Assembly (NCBI GenBank): GCA_963277665.1
Contig: OY728122.1
Span: 1,540,780,868-1,540,844,867 of the forward strand
DNA: 64,000 bases
Reading direction: 5' to 3'
Source: Viscum album
Lineage: Eukaryota; Streptophyta; Magnoliopsida; Santalales; Viscaceae
The notes beneath the pieces were generated by a model. It saw only the letters and a program-made list of their open reading frames with translations, did no database searches and had not been told where the DNA came from. The number at the start of each line of letters is the position of its first letter. Within the stretch, counting starts at the first letter, position 1. This document shows positions 48,287 to 59,774 of the stretch, piece after piece. A program made the position numbers and the translations under genes.

Positions 48287-49165
48287 TTACATACCAATGA
48301 TTGACTTGGTCTTCTCAGGATCGACTTCAATACCACGATGGCATACAACAAAGCTGAGAAATTTTCCTGAGGTTACCCCAAAAACACATTTTAAGGGGTT
48401 CATCTTCAAATTATGTTGTAGAAGCTTGCGGAATATGAATTCCAAATCAGCCAACAGATTAGAATGTTTTTTTGATTTAACCACCAAATCGTCTACATAG
48501 AATTCAACAAACTTCCCTAAGAAGGGCTTGAAGATACGATGCATGGCACGCTGATATGTTGCACCTGCATTCTTTAAGACAAATGGCATTACCCGGTAGC
48601 AAAACACACCCTGAGGGGCTCTAAAGGATGTAGATTCCTCATATTCTAGGGCCATTCAGATATGATTATATTCGGAATATCCATCCATGAAGGAAATTTC
48701 TTCATAGCCAGCTGTTGCATCAATTAAAAGTTCTGTAATCGGAACTGGGAAATCACCCTTAGGACAATGCCGATTAAGATCTCTGAAATCAATGCAAACT
48801 CTAATTTTTCCGTTCTTCTTCTTTACAGGGAAAATATTAGCCAACCACTTGGGATACTGAACTTCTCTGATGAAGTTAGCTTTGATAATCTTATCCACTT
48901 CAGCTTCAATTTTGGAAGCATAATTTGGGTGTGTTCTTCTCGAGGCTTGCTTAAATCCTCGATGTTCTTCTGATAAACCCAAATGATGAGTAGCAACATC
49001 AGGATCAAGCCCGGGAATTTCTGTATAGTTCCAAGAAAATACATCTCTATTTTGCTTTAGAAAATAAATATACATCTCTTGCTCTTCAAGAGTCATGGCT
49101 GCACTGATTAAAATGGGGCGTGGATCTTCTTTTGTACCCAGATTTATTTCTCTGAGTTCATCCAC
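48287..49165 (-). pseudogene. Tat reverse transcriptase
   Basis: Minus-strand reading from 49165 begins MDELREINLGTKEDPRP, then IPGLDPDVATHHLGLSEEHR, RRTHPNYASKIEAEVDKI, WLANIFPVKKKNGKIRVCID and FMDGYSEYNHI. After one stop at about 48656-48658 it continues MPFVLKNAGATYQRAM, FYVDDLVVKS (intact YVDD, plus-strand 48482-48502), LKMNPLKCVFGVTSGKF and GIEVDPEKTKSI. This is the Tat-type RT in full length, with very few lesions. Confidence 0.93.
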
Positions 49166-49739
49166 AGTGGTAAAAATACCCTCTTCAAATGCTGGAGGAG
49201 CATCTCTGAGATCTTCTTCTTCTTCTTCATCATGTGTTATTTCTTCTGTTTATACTTTCATAGTAGATGATAAAGCAAAATTTTCATGATCAGAAGAGAT
49301 GTCAAAATTTTCCTATCTTGAAGAAGAAGCTTCCATTTTTCGACCCGATTGATGATGAAGGGTCTTCTTTGGGTAATAAAGAGTAGATGATGGATTGAGA
49401 ATCAACATCATTGTTCACCTCCGATGTTGCTATAACTTCTTCTGGCCTAATTGGTGAAGTATAGACTTGTTTGATTTCAACAGATGAAATGAAGACATCA
49501 CCATTTGTGCTTTCATTACTGCTTGGTGGGTTACCAAATTATCCCATGTTGTCTGGATCGATTTCCGTAACTGACATTATGGATCTTTCCATAAGAGTAT
49601 TTTGATTTGGGTCTATCTTGTCAATTTGACTGATAGGAAAAACATAATCTTTACTCACATGTGTAAATGGATTTACTGGAATCTTCTCCAAACCATATGG
49701 AGCATTAACTTTGGTAATCTCCTTTGTTGTGTATTTCTA

Positions 49740-50936
49740 CCTTCCCTTCATGAGATAGAATTCCGCCTCAATGTATTGAGACTCACATGTCTTGAACGAG
49801 GCCTTATCAACATACAATGTCCCAACTTGACCATCAAAACAATATTTGAGACATTGATGGTATGATGAAGGGATAGACGCATATTGATGTAGCCAGGGTC
49901 TTCCAAGAAAGATGTTGAAGGCTGAGTTGTGATCAACAACCATGAAATCTTAATTGGATACAAGATCTCCAAACTGAGTTCTGAGTGTAACTTCACCCAG
50001 TGGTTCTTGTTCATTTTTATCATATCCTTGTAACATCATGGTAGAAGGAGATAAATCAGATTCTGTGAGGCCCAATCGATGAAGTGTACGAATGGGTATG
50101 AGGTTGAATCTTGAACCATTTTCAATGAAAGTTCTTCAGACGTCTACGCCATTGACCTTTCCAGACAAGTACAAAGTTCTAATATGTCCATTCACAACAT
50201 TATCTTCATCTTCATCAGTAAAAGATATTATTGCATTGCATTCTGCAGGATTATTCTCTATGTGATAGACTTCAGCTGCAACAATTTCAGTTTCAAACTC
50301 CTAAGGACTTGACAAAACCTCGATGAGTGCTTCCCGAAGATCTTTTGACAGATTCAAAGCATCTAGAATTGATAAATTGGCTGGTACTTGGGCCAAGTGT
50401 TTCAATATATCATACTTTTGATCTAGAGGTCTGCGTTTCCCAATAGGAATATGTGGTTTAGCAGGTACCTTGGAAGCAGATGCTTTAGAATTTGATGTAT
50501 CTTGTATCGGGATAGGAGTTGGCAATATTCCTGGTTTTGGAATATTAGACCGATTAGATCCATTTAATTGCTGAGAAGAAGAAGATGGAACCTTCAACCG
50601 GTCTTCCAAAATAACTGTGCCAGGACTGAATTTTCTATTGGTAGAAGAACTTGCTTGTTCTTTCTGAGCTCGCTGAAGGGCTCTACCATGAGTTTCTGCT
50701 GTGTACACAGTTCTAGCAGGGGTAGAATTGGAATAGTGGCTTCTGAAAGATCCATGTCTTCCCCTGTATCCTGAGCCCCTAGAACTTCCTCTGATTCCCC
50801 TGTTTGATATAGGGAATTAAGGCTCATTGAAATCGAAACTGCGACTGTCATATTGATCTGTTAATTGAATCTTATTAACAGAACCAAAGATTAAATCTTC
50901 GTCTGATGAAGACTCTGCCTGATTTGCCTGTTTAGA
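49740..50936 (-). pseudogene. Tat protease region
   Basis: Minus-strand segments include PARTVYTAETHGRALQRAQK, LAQVPANLSILDALNLSKDL (50341-50400), RTFIENGSRFNLIPIRTL, where the protease active site normally reads DNGS or DTGS, and FMVVDHNSAFNIFLGRPWLH with SIPSSYHQCLKY. The last pair is the conserved end of Tat aspartic proteases. Stops occur near 50300, 50140, 49950 and 49740. Between 49740 and 49165 lies a diverged spacer before RT. Confidence 0.82.
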
Positions 50937-53160
50937 CTATGCCGTTTGGTGGGGCGGTGCCCGTGGCTTTGAAGTAGATGGCATGATGTCCAATAGAGTC
51001 AAATACAATTTAGGTTTTGACACATACTCATCTTCTTCTGATTCTTTTTCTTTCTTTGAATCATACCGTTTCTTTGAGGACTTTCCCTCTGATGAAGAGG
51101 GTTTAGCCGCAACATTCATGGAAAAAGACAGAATCAGTTTCTTTAATTGTGTTTGAAAAATAGCATGAGTTCGGTTGATTGTATTTCTAACCATCTAATC
51201 ATCAGACTTTTGTGCATTTTTTCTTTTGACTTCTTTCCTTTCTCCTTCCTCCTCTGGAACTGTAGCAGTAACACATGCTACTTGAGCTGAAGAACCTTTT
51301 AGTTTGACTTTTCCCGAGTCGACCATCTTTTGAAGGAGGTCTTGGAAGATAAAACACTCCTGGATGGGATGCCCCAACATTTGATGAAAGGGGCAATAAT
51401 TGGGACGGTCTTCATCTCCTTCCTTATTTGGCCTTTTTGGGCTTGGCAATTGAACCAGATTATTTTCCAGAGCTGAAATTAAGTAACCAGGAACTTGTTC
51501 ATTTTGTAAAGAGTATGTTTTTCTCTTCAAATCCTCAAATTGTTTTCTTCTTTGATCTCTTTGATCATCTAGAAGAAACGACCTTTGTTGTTGGCACTCA
51601 GGAGGTGGAGCCCTTCGAGAAGATGAAGGTTTTGAAGTAGAAACGGGTATAGGTTCTTGTTTAAGCATAACTGTAGCAGTTTATGCTTTACCCATTCTCC
51701 TTCCTGGAGCTGATGGAATTACACGAGATTTAGCCTTAGCCTATATAAGGGAGTCTTCAATTTGATGAGTAATTAAAGTAAGGTCTTGAAACCCTCCTAT
51801 GTATTTTACAGGGATTAACGGCGTGTGTAACTCATCATGCAAATTTTCCACATAGATTGGAAACAATTCTTCTTGAGGGGGTGCTAATCTTAGGGAATAT
51901 GTTAATCCCTTCCAGCGAGCAATGAAATATGAGGCCCTTTCATTATCCCTTTGCTTACAGTTTGTAAGATCAAGAACTGCTGTCTTTGGAAAAGTTGAGC
52001 TGAACTGAAGAAGGAATTGTTGACAGAGATCTACCCATCCAGTAATTGACCGGGATTGCAAGCTTGTATACCAGACAAATGCTGGTCCTTGCAAAGTCCG
52101 TACGAAGCATTTGAGTTTTACTGCTTCTTGCTGCTCCAGATTTCCCATCATAGGATCACAACAAGACATGTAATGCGTCAAATGCTCCTCAGGGTCGCCT
52201 GATCCATTAAAAATAGGGAATATAGGGTTTCCAAAACTGGATGGAGGAGAGATTGAATCTACCCATTCAGGGTAAACTTTCTTTTCTGGTTAAACCTGCG
52301 CACGTTTCCCTTCCATAGTTTCTAACCGAGCTGTTAATGACTCAATAGTAGTTATTAACTTTTGATAAACATCCGGTTGAACTTGGACTTGGGTAGGTGC
52401 AATGACTGGAGCTTGGACAGATGTGGTGGTTGGTGCTGCAACTGATGGTAGCACTGCCAACTGTTGTTTCACTTGACCCGTAGGATTAGACCTGTGAGGG
52501 TGTACTAATAGAGGAGGATATTATTGATCCATCTTATTGGCTACAACAAATTCATTTGGTTGACTGACTCCAGCATGCTTAAGAAGAAGACTACTATGAA
52601 GTAGTTCTACATTAAACCTTCTTAATTCCTTCATTTCTTCCTCATGTTATGCAAACCTTTTCTCTAGTGAGAGCGATTGGCCTTCTCCAGAGGAAGGATA
52701 TGTAACCTAATTCTTTCCTCTCCCTTTGTTGGATCCTTTTCGGAGAGGGGGAAGTGGGTTAATCGAAGGATTACCTTGGTTCTGAGTGACCCTTTGATTT
52801 TGTGTACACACACCTTCTTCATTTGTGTCAGTGCATACATCTTCTTGAGAAGGAACCTCTTCATCTGAGTCCCTTGAGTGAGCCTCATCTGGTGGATCAA
52901 CAACAACGTCATTGATGACATTTATTGATGCATAACGCATCACACTACAGTCCTTTATATCAGTATTTCTGTGATATTGTCTTCTTCCATGTCCTTGATG
53001 AGACATTTCCTTTTGTTGATTCGATCCTTTAGGAACTTCTTGACGAACCGTAATTTGGAGGGAATCTCCTAATAATTTGGCTCTTCGTTCCTCTTGAGGC
53101 TTTTTCCCCAATCGAGAAAAGACCGACTTTCTCTAAGGAGGGGATTGATGATTTGAAAAA
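50937..53160 (-). pseudogene. gag: Tat gag
   Basis: Read on the minus strand: SVFSRLGKKPQEERRAKLL at the start (53130-53075), an acidic and Gln-rich part, a coiled segment KLITTIESLTARLETMEGKR, then the Retrotrans_gag core LKCFVRTLQGPAFVWYTSL with WVDLCQQFLLQF (52100-51995). A Tat-type Cys/His motif, YCPFHQMLGHPIQEC, lies at about 51395-51350. Frames 53111-52707, 52472-52290, 52181-51741 and 51668-51195 are open and separated by single stops. The protein would form the particle. Confidence 0.87.
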
Positions 53161-53479
53161 GTCCCCAGTCCGGTGGACTAGGGCTGTTCTAGCTGTTTCT
53201 GCTCAACTACTTGAATCCTATTTGTTGATTCTGAGGTTTGGTTTAAAAGAGTCCCCAGTCTGGCGAGCTGGGGTGGCTCTTGACATGCTATGTCTGAGAC
53301 TTTATTAAAATATCTCCTGATCTTGTGAACCTTAGTCCAGAAATTAGCTGGATTCATTAACCTGTATCCACTTTTATCACCTGGTTCTAAGGACCGTTGG
53401 ATGATTTATGACACTTCTGTCACTTGATGATGTGCTTGCTCCATACGAGAGGCCTGTTCAATATTTTTGTTTGCTTGAT

Positions 53480-56092
53480 TCATGAGTTATTCAACAACTT
53501 GTTCTCTATATTATTGATTTTGAGAGGAACTAGTTGAGGCCTGTTCTTGGGAAATTTTTTGATTACAAACAAAGCCCATTGACTGTGGCCGGCCATGGAA
53601 AATAACATTGCATGATACCATTTTCGGCGGGCTTTGCTGACTGGAGAGCACCGTGAAATGCAGTTCTCCATGAACACCCCATCCTCTAACAAAAATACCA
53701 GATGGGGCATTGGAAATTAACTAACTCAATCTTCTTAGTGCGCCAAGGCATGAACGTTGAAGGGCTCTCTGCTGCTTTTCAACCTTTGGATATCGAGAGG
53801 CTGATAGAGATTCCAAATCAATCTGACGTTGTAACCCTTCTATTATTTTTATATTATCTTCATATTAATCATAAGATAATACTTTATTTTTCAACTGACA
53901 AAGAGTTATCCATATGTTGAGATGAATATAATTAATTTCATCTTCCGTCAACATTTCTGGAATGTCATACTAAGAGTCAGCCAGAGGCCAAAACATGACT
54001 GACACTTCACCTTTCTCCAGTTGTTTTCTCATGTTCAACATTTCCTCTTTATCATTTGATGAAGATTCTTCTACCTGATTTGACCAGATTTGGTGTTTCC
54101 TTGTTGCTTCATTGGATTCAACATGATTGGTAGAGAAATTATTGATCAAACTAGAAGATGAATGACTTAGGTGTGGTTCGGAGAATGACCTACACCCTGG
54201 GCTATCTTCTGATTGAGAAATTATTTGACCTGATAGCTATGAAGCATCATACATGACTGGTTTCGCATTTACAAGTGCCTCAAGATAAGAGGGATTTCTC
54301 AGCACTACATTGTCCACTGGAGCATTTTATGGGCAATGTGAATCACTACTGCGGAGAGGACTTTCGCAGAAAAATTCATCATCATGGGGAGGAACACCAT
54401 AATGGGTTACAACAAAAGATGAGATCTCTTGCTCCTTGGTCTTCTGACCACACAGAGGGTTCCTATGGCTCTCATCTGAAGATGAAACTTCAAGATAGAC
54501 CGAATTTTCATGAAGCAAGCCTTCATGAGGAAGTTTCTGTTGAATAACTTCAGAATTAATGTACCCACTATTGGGAAATGAGGGAGAAAAATCTTGAATG
54601 TCAATAGATAACTATCTGAGGGCTTCAAGAACTATAGCATCGAGAAAGGCCTTGTTACAGATTAGATCTTGATATCCTGACTGTGCTGGGTGGGTGTTTT
54701 TCTTAGACGCCTTCTTACTCTCCTTGGAAACCACTTGTTAACGAAAGTGGCTACTCTGAGCAGGTGTATGTGCCTGATCAGGAAAGATGGCCAGGTTAGG
54801 CTGACGATCTCCACTCAAATCAGGTGTATGTTCCTGACTTGGTTGTCCGTATGATATGGGTGAGTATGCCCCACACCCCTCTTGGACTGGAACAGATGTG
54901 TGTGTCTGTTTCGGAGTGAATTGTTGATGTGTCACTCCATTGGTAGGGATATATTTATGTGTCTTTCCCTGAGATGCTGCTGAAGTTGTTATAATATCCT
55001 GGAAGGAATCCAGAATATGAGCAGGGATTTGATTCTTATCTTTCACCATTGATAGAATATTCTTGGTGAATTCAGCTTCCAGAATGGGGATATACGTCCA
55101 TTCTGGGTTTGGAGTAGGTGTATGTGCCTGCTCCTGTCCTCCTTTTCCTGTCAGTGAATCCTGACAGTACTCAAGTGTGGGGCAGAGAGTTGAGTCTACC
55201 TCCTATTTGTCGCCGGAGCTTTCCTAATGACTTCTCCGAATGCTACAATGCGAGACTTTTGGTAGGCTTGATTAATACTAGTAGGTGTATGTGCCTGCTG
55301 ATTGAACTTCACCGAACGTGGTTGAATAGATCCATCATATGTAGTTAGACGAGCCTGCTGACTAACTGATGATGTATAAACGGGTGTATGTTCCTGTCTA
55401 TAATACTCCACCGGAATTGCCTAATGGGATTGACCTCATGCTTCCAGACGAGTCTACTAGACAACAGATTTAAAATGGGTAGGTGTGTGTGCCCGCTCAT
55501 TGCTTTCCACCAATTTAGGTTGGTGGAATTCTCCAGAGATGGTAGAGATGAGAACCTGCTCACTCTTAACCAGACTTCGTCTCTGGCGATTATTCTTGCC
55601 TGCTCGGGTTCAAGGAACCTGAGCCGAACGCCCGGAGTCGGAACCCTCATCATGTTGAGGGTGTACTGCCACACGAGTCTAGCAGCGATTGTTGGTGGGA
55701 GCCCTCGAGAAGGACTCTCGTCTACTTGAATTAAGGCCCTGAGGGACCTGCTCATTCACCTCCTCAGAATAAGGGAGCGAATGGTGATTGCATTCCGGGG
55801 ATAACGACCTGAAACAGTTGGAGATGGTAGTCAGCACCACCTGCTTCTTGATCACTGGTCGTCATTGTCCGGACGACCGGTGTGAGTTGTTCACTTGGAG
55901 GGATTGTTGGGAAGCCTCCAGAGTTGTGATGGTACCGTGTTGACAGTACTCCTTAACCAGCGCATTTGATACCCAGCATTGAAGACGCTGAGTAGGTGAT
56001 GTCATCCTCAAAGTGGACGATGATCCAGCAGGAGTAGAAATAGTGGCATTCGCAACAGCAGTATTCACAGATGTGAACTTGAGAGCGTCCAT
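53480..56092 (-). pseudogene. Tat extra ORF upstream of gag
   Basis: Between the 5' leader and gag the minus strand carries 2.6 kb of interrupted coding-like sequence, beginning MDALKFTSVNTAVANATIST at 56092. No domain is recognised. A pentapeptide Q-x-H-T-P (QEHTP, QAHTP and similar) recurs seven times between 55497 and 54761. Later Ser/Glu-rich parts include LSHSSSSLINNFSTNH and DKEEMLNMRKQLEKGE. The last open piece is 53710-53480. Ogre-type Tat elements carry an extra ORF1 at exactly this place, which is the basis for the call. Confidence 0.65.
54761..55497 (-). repeat. Dispersed QxHTP-coding repeat in Tat ORF1
   Basis: Plus-strand AGGTGTATGTGCCTG or GGGTGTATGTTCCTG recurs near 54761, 54822, 55116, 55283, 55386 and 55481 (GTGTGTGTGCCCG), with a weaker one near 54900. 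In the element direction each encodes Q-[EQ]-[AH]-H-T-P or similar. Confidence 0.75.
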
Positions 56093-56276
56093 TTTGGAAA
56101 TGAAGAAGATCTTAGAAAAGAGTGCTTGTTTGATATAACAGACATAATCAAGATAAATTCAGCCACTACATCTTTTGGATGAGCACATATGTCAATGATT
56201 GTTTTTGTTAGCCCCTTCATTGAGTTTTAAATAGGGGCCTAACAAATAGGTAAAACATCATTTTGACTTGGTTAAG

Positions 56277-56296
56277 GATTCACGTCGGGTTCACCA
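56277..56296 (-). other. Tat primer binding site
   Basis: Read on the minus strand, TGGTGAACCCGACGTGAATC begins a few bases after the 5' LTR end (56302). It starts with the required TGG, complementary to a tRNA CCA end. It is not the initiator-Met type used by the other elements here; I could not assign the tRNA. Confidence 0.7.
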
Positions 56297-57204
56297 TTTT
56301 TTGTTTCCCTCGGAATTCGGGGATGACCTCCTTGATGGGAGGTTCAAACATTCCAATCAGTTTCTAATGGGTTTGTTCGTAGAACCGGAAACATCCAATG
56401 ATTCCACATCCATTTGGACCTACTTTCCAAAGGTAGGCGCTCATTAGTTTGTGGACTGATAAGGATTAGGAATTTTCATTGGTCGAGAGGATGGGAGGTC
56501 GTACTCATCAAACCTTTTTGAGGGGAATTATTGTCTACTCCAGGACTCTCTTTAAATATTTAAGTTATGTTCGTGAATCCTTATTACATTACCATGTATA
56601 AAATGAGCTTTCCTTTATATCTAACAATCAATGATCGATATGTAGGAAATTTAGAGAATCTTTTCTATGTATTCGAGGTTCTTCATTGATAGAGAATCAT
56701 CTGTATTTGCTATAGATTCTTAGTCAATGGTATCCTTTGATACGTAAATGTATCTTGGTCATTATGATGACCATGCTGGTTTTAAATCCGCTCAGTGGGG
56801 CACTTGAAGTTTATTGACTTTTAGAAGGACATGGATTATTTCAGAGTTGGGATCGAACCCGCAGATGGGCTACCTACGTATCCTTTGTTTAAAAAATGGA
56901 ATCAGAACCCACGTAGTTCGAGTAAGGGAGTATGATGTTTATGATTTATGGCTCAAAGAAGGATGTCATAATTACTTTTACACTCTAAGTTCACGTGAGT
57001 CATTCTCGGTGTGAGAAAAATGAGGTATTGGTAAAAATCAAACAATTGTGCCATGAAAGATGCAATCATAAGAAATAAGATGGGACTTATATATGTATGA
57101 CTACCCAGATAAATGAAGATTTGGATTTACTTCAGGGAAGAAATCTTGGAACAGGGTCCACAAAGGTATATGTGCTTCATGGATATTTGAATACTCTAAC
57201 TTGG

Positions 57205-58215
57205 GGCTTACTCCTTAAAAGGAGGCCCAAATTAGGAGAGGACTTATGATTGTGTTTTTACTCCTGAGAAGGAATCCCAGATCGAAGATAAATTAGGACT
57301 TGTTAAGAGGAATTAAGACTCGGGCTTACTCCTGAAAAGGAGGCCTAGGTTAAGAGACTTGAAAAATTAAGGGACTTGGGGATTACTCCTGAGGAGGATG
57401 CCCATATTAGGGGACTGGGGCTTACTCCTTAAAAGGAGGCCCAAGTTAATGAAATTATGGCTAGGGCTTACTTCTGAGGAGGATGACCATATTAGGGGAC
57501 TGAGTATTACTCCAGAAAAGGAGGCCCAGGTTAATGAAATTATGGTTGGGGCTTACTCCTGAGGAGGATGCCCAAATTAGGGGACTGGGTCTTAATCCTG
57601 AAAAGGAGTCCCAGGTTAATGAAATTATGGTTGGGGATTACTCCTAAGGAGGATTCCCAAATTAGGGGACTGAGGCTTACTCCTGAAAAGGAGGCCCAGG
57701 TTAATGAAATTATGGTTAGGGATTACTCCTGAGGAGGATGCCCAAATTAGGGGACTGGGGCTTACTCCAGAAAAGGAGGCCCAGTTTAATGAAATTATGG
57801 TTGGGGCTTACTCCTGAGGAGGATTCCCAAATTAGGGGACTGGGGCTTACTTCTGAAAAGGAGGAATAGGTTAATGAAATTATGGTTGGGGCTTATTCCT
57901 GAAGAGGATTCCCATATTAGGGGATTGGGGATTATTCCTGAAAAGGAGGCCCAGGTTAATGAAATTATGGTTGGGTCTTACTCCTGAGGAGGATGCCCAA
58001 ATTAGGGGAATGGGGATTACTCCTGAAAAGGAGGCCCAGGTTAATGAAATTATGGTTGGGGCTTATTCCTAAGGAGGATGACCGTATTAGGGGACTGGGT
58101 ATTACTCCTGAAAAGGAGGCCCAGGTTAATGAAATTATGGTTGGGGCATACTCCTGAGGAGGATTCCCAAATTAGGGGACTAGGGCTTACTCCTGAAAAG
58201 GAGGCGCAGGTTAAT
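57205..58215. repeat. ~95-bp tandem array in Tat 5' LTR
   Basis: Equivalent to 35430-36455, with the same two-half unit and nearly the same number of copies. Confidence 0.9.
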
Positions 58216-58884
58216 GAGTTCTCTCATCATAAAGGATGAGGTTGAATGAATGAAATCTCAATATTTAGTGACATAAAGATGTGTAAATCACTAGGTTTTG
58301 AGAGATATTCCACATAATTCCTTTCAGATAAGGAATTCAAATAAAGAAATTATGCCATAAATGGATTTGAAGAGTGTCTTGAAGACTGAATCTTGAATAG
58401 GATATGTGGAATGTCTTAAGAGGGGTGAAATGGGCAAGAAGGGCACCCAAAAAAGGCAAGGGCGTGCAAGTCTTGGCAGGCGCGTAGGTACTGCATGAGC
58501 GCACAAGTCCTGGTCGCATAGGTATACCTGCGTGACACATGGGTACTTGCGTGATGGTTAACCAGTAGGGTAATACTTGAGCGACTCTTGGTTAAAGCCT
58601 TTAGAATCATCTTGAGGTTCTTCCAGAAGAGGGGCACGCAAATTCTATTGAAGGGGTAAGGCGACGCGCAAGTGTGTCCATTTCCCTTAAGGGCTGGCCA
58701 CTCAGGCGCGCAAGTGTTGATGAGTTTCAACACTTAGGCCTTCCTCCCCCTCTTTAGATCTTCCGTTCTTCGTAAGAAATTACCTTATAAGTGATTTGGA
58801 AGCTTTGAGAAGAGACTAGGGCACCGGGAGCTTAAATATGAGTTTCTGGAAAAAATCCTCCTCAAATGGGGGGCCCACAGGGTC

Positions 58885-58892
58885 TATTTATA
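58885..58892 (-). promoter_or_regulatory. TATA box of Tat 5' LTR (minus strand)
   Basis: Plus-strand TATTTATA; minus strand GCCTATAAATAGACCC. This is the expected promoter of the Tat transcript. Confidence 0.78.
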
Positions 58893-59131
58893 GGCTGGAG
58901 AAGACCCCGAGTGGTTATCCTTTAGGGAGCACAAGTCCCTTGCGCGACCATTATGCGTCACGCAAGTAGACTTGCATGACAGTGATGGAACTTGCGCGAC
59001 ACATGTGCTTTTGAATCCTTGTTCATGCCTTTGTCTATTTTTGATGTTTTCTTCAAAGGATGAATCAATTTGTGCTAAGTCATTTCCCTTTACATTTTTT
59101 AAGAAAATGTGACGAAAAAGGAGCGTCAACA

Positions 59132-59136
59132 ATACG
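59132..59136 (+). repeat. Tat target site duplication, right
   Basis: ATACG; partner ATATG at 34531-34535. Confidence 0.72.
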
Positions 59137-59387
59137 CTCCAACTGTTTAGTTTTTTAGACTTCCGCTGTTTAGTTTCGTATGGATTATTACTGCTTCCTC
59201 TATTGTTATCCATTTTTTTCTCTTCCATTGTGTTACTCTGCCAATGAGGGCATAGTTTACCCACTAACACATCCAAGACCCTCGCTTCTAGTCGGCAGCC
59301 TCTAGTGTTTGGGGAGATGTTCTTGAGTCCATGTGACGAACCAGGTACGGGGTGCCTCTGGGTGGCTTCCAATACTAGGACGTTATA
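59137..59387 (+). repeat. Tekay 3' LTR, last part
   Basis: Continues the Tekay right LTR after the Tat element (CTCCAACTGTTT, then GACTTCCGCTGTTTAGTTTC, as in the left LTR at 26637 onward). It ends AGGACGTTATA, equivalent to AGGATGTTACA of the left LTR. Confidence 0.92.
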
Positions 59388-59465
59388 TAAATTAACCACA
59401 CATCAATTTGACACACAATGTTTTTGGTATGACTCGAAGTGTATATTTTCATTTTAAAAGTGAAA
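59388..59465. repeat. Remainder of the 177-bp array
   Basis: TAACCACACATCAATTTGAC, then GGTATGACTCGAAGTGTATA and TTTTAAAAGTGAAAATTTT, directly continue the unit broken at 24858. The first five bases are the right TSD of Tekay. Confidence 0.85.
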
Positions 59466-59774
59466 ATTTTTATTGTATTGTTTCATATTTATATTTAATA
59501 TATTTATTTATAGTATTATTAACATAAGAATTGTTTTTTATATATATTCCTTATTTTTATTAATGTGGGGTGGCTTATTTGTTAACAAGTAGCATGATGA
59601 TACTCTTTTTAGAGGGGTTTGGGGATAAAGACAATGAAACATTAATGTTTTTGAAATTGGTGATATTTGTGATAAATTATGCACACCAATGTAATTTTAC
59701 AAACCAATATTTTAAATGTTTCTAGTATAGTGTTCTTTTCCAGTTATTTGTGATGTATATTTAATTTAAATTAA
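59466..59774. other. AT-rich stretch, nothing recognised
   Basis: Low-complexity AT-rich sequence between the end of the 177-bp array and the subterminal-type repeats. No gene, RNA or repeat is supported. Confidence 0.55.

Larger units (their letters stand above)
34536..59131 (-). mobile_element. Ty3-gypsy element, Tat-type, 24.6 kb
   Basis: LTRs of 2828 and 2830 bp flank, on the minus strand, an extra 5' ORF region, gag, protease, RT, RNase H, a second archaeal-type RNase H and integrase. The dual RNase H is the hallmark of the Tat group (Ogre, Retand, Grande). A long non-coding segment between integrase and the 3' LTR holds minisatellites and a plus-strand (antisense) ORF. The integrase is split by a 4.08-kb solo LTR. 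By eye the first ~225 bp of the LTRs differ at about 7%. The element splits the Tekay right LTR, so it is younger than Tekay. Confidence 0.93.
56302..59131 (-). repeat. Tat 5' LTR
   Basis: Same structure as 34536-37363: a ~95-bp tandem array at 57205-58215, GCGCAAGT-type motifs at about 58460-59005, and a minus-strand TATA box at 58885-58892. Ends TGTTTCCCTC and GCGTCAACA on the plus strand. Confidence 0.93.
24859..59387 (+). mobile_element. Ty3-gypsy element, Tekay/Del-like, split by Tat
   Basis: LTRs flank a primer binding site, gag, pol and a chromodomain, all on the plus strand. The left LTR is intact (24859-26865). The right LTR begins at 32874 and is broken at 34535 by the 24.6-kb Tat element; its last 251 bp lie at 59137-59387. 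Without the Tat insertion and its duplicated 5 bp the element would be 9.93 kb. The element sits in the 177-bp array with a 4/5 TSD. The pol order protease-RT-RNase H-integrase plus C-terminal chromodomain places it among chromoviruses; the Tekay/Del label is from recalled motif style. Confidence 0.92.

Noticed and set aside
55388..55729. 113-codon plus-strand frame in the Tat 5' region
   Set aside because: Antisense to the Tat upstream ORF region, which has the repeated QxHTP peptide in the element direction.
24859..59387. Integrated pararetrovirus or other viral copy
   Set aside because: All reverse transcriptases here have LTRs, primer binding sites, integrase and retrotransposon gag; no movement-protein or viral coat features are seen.
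58884..59399. 171-codon minus-strand frame
   Set aside because: It crosses the junction between the Tat LTR and the Tekay LTR and overlaps a TATA box, so it cannot be an old gene.
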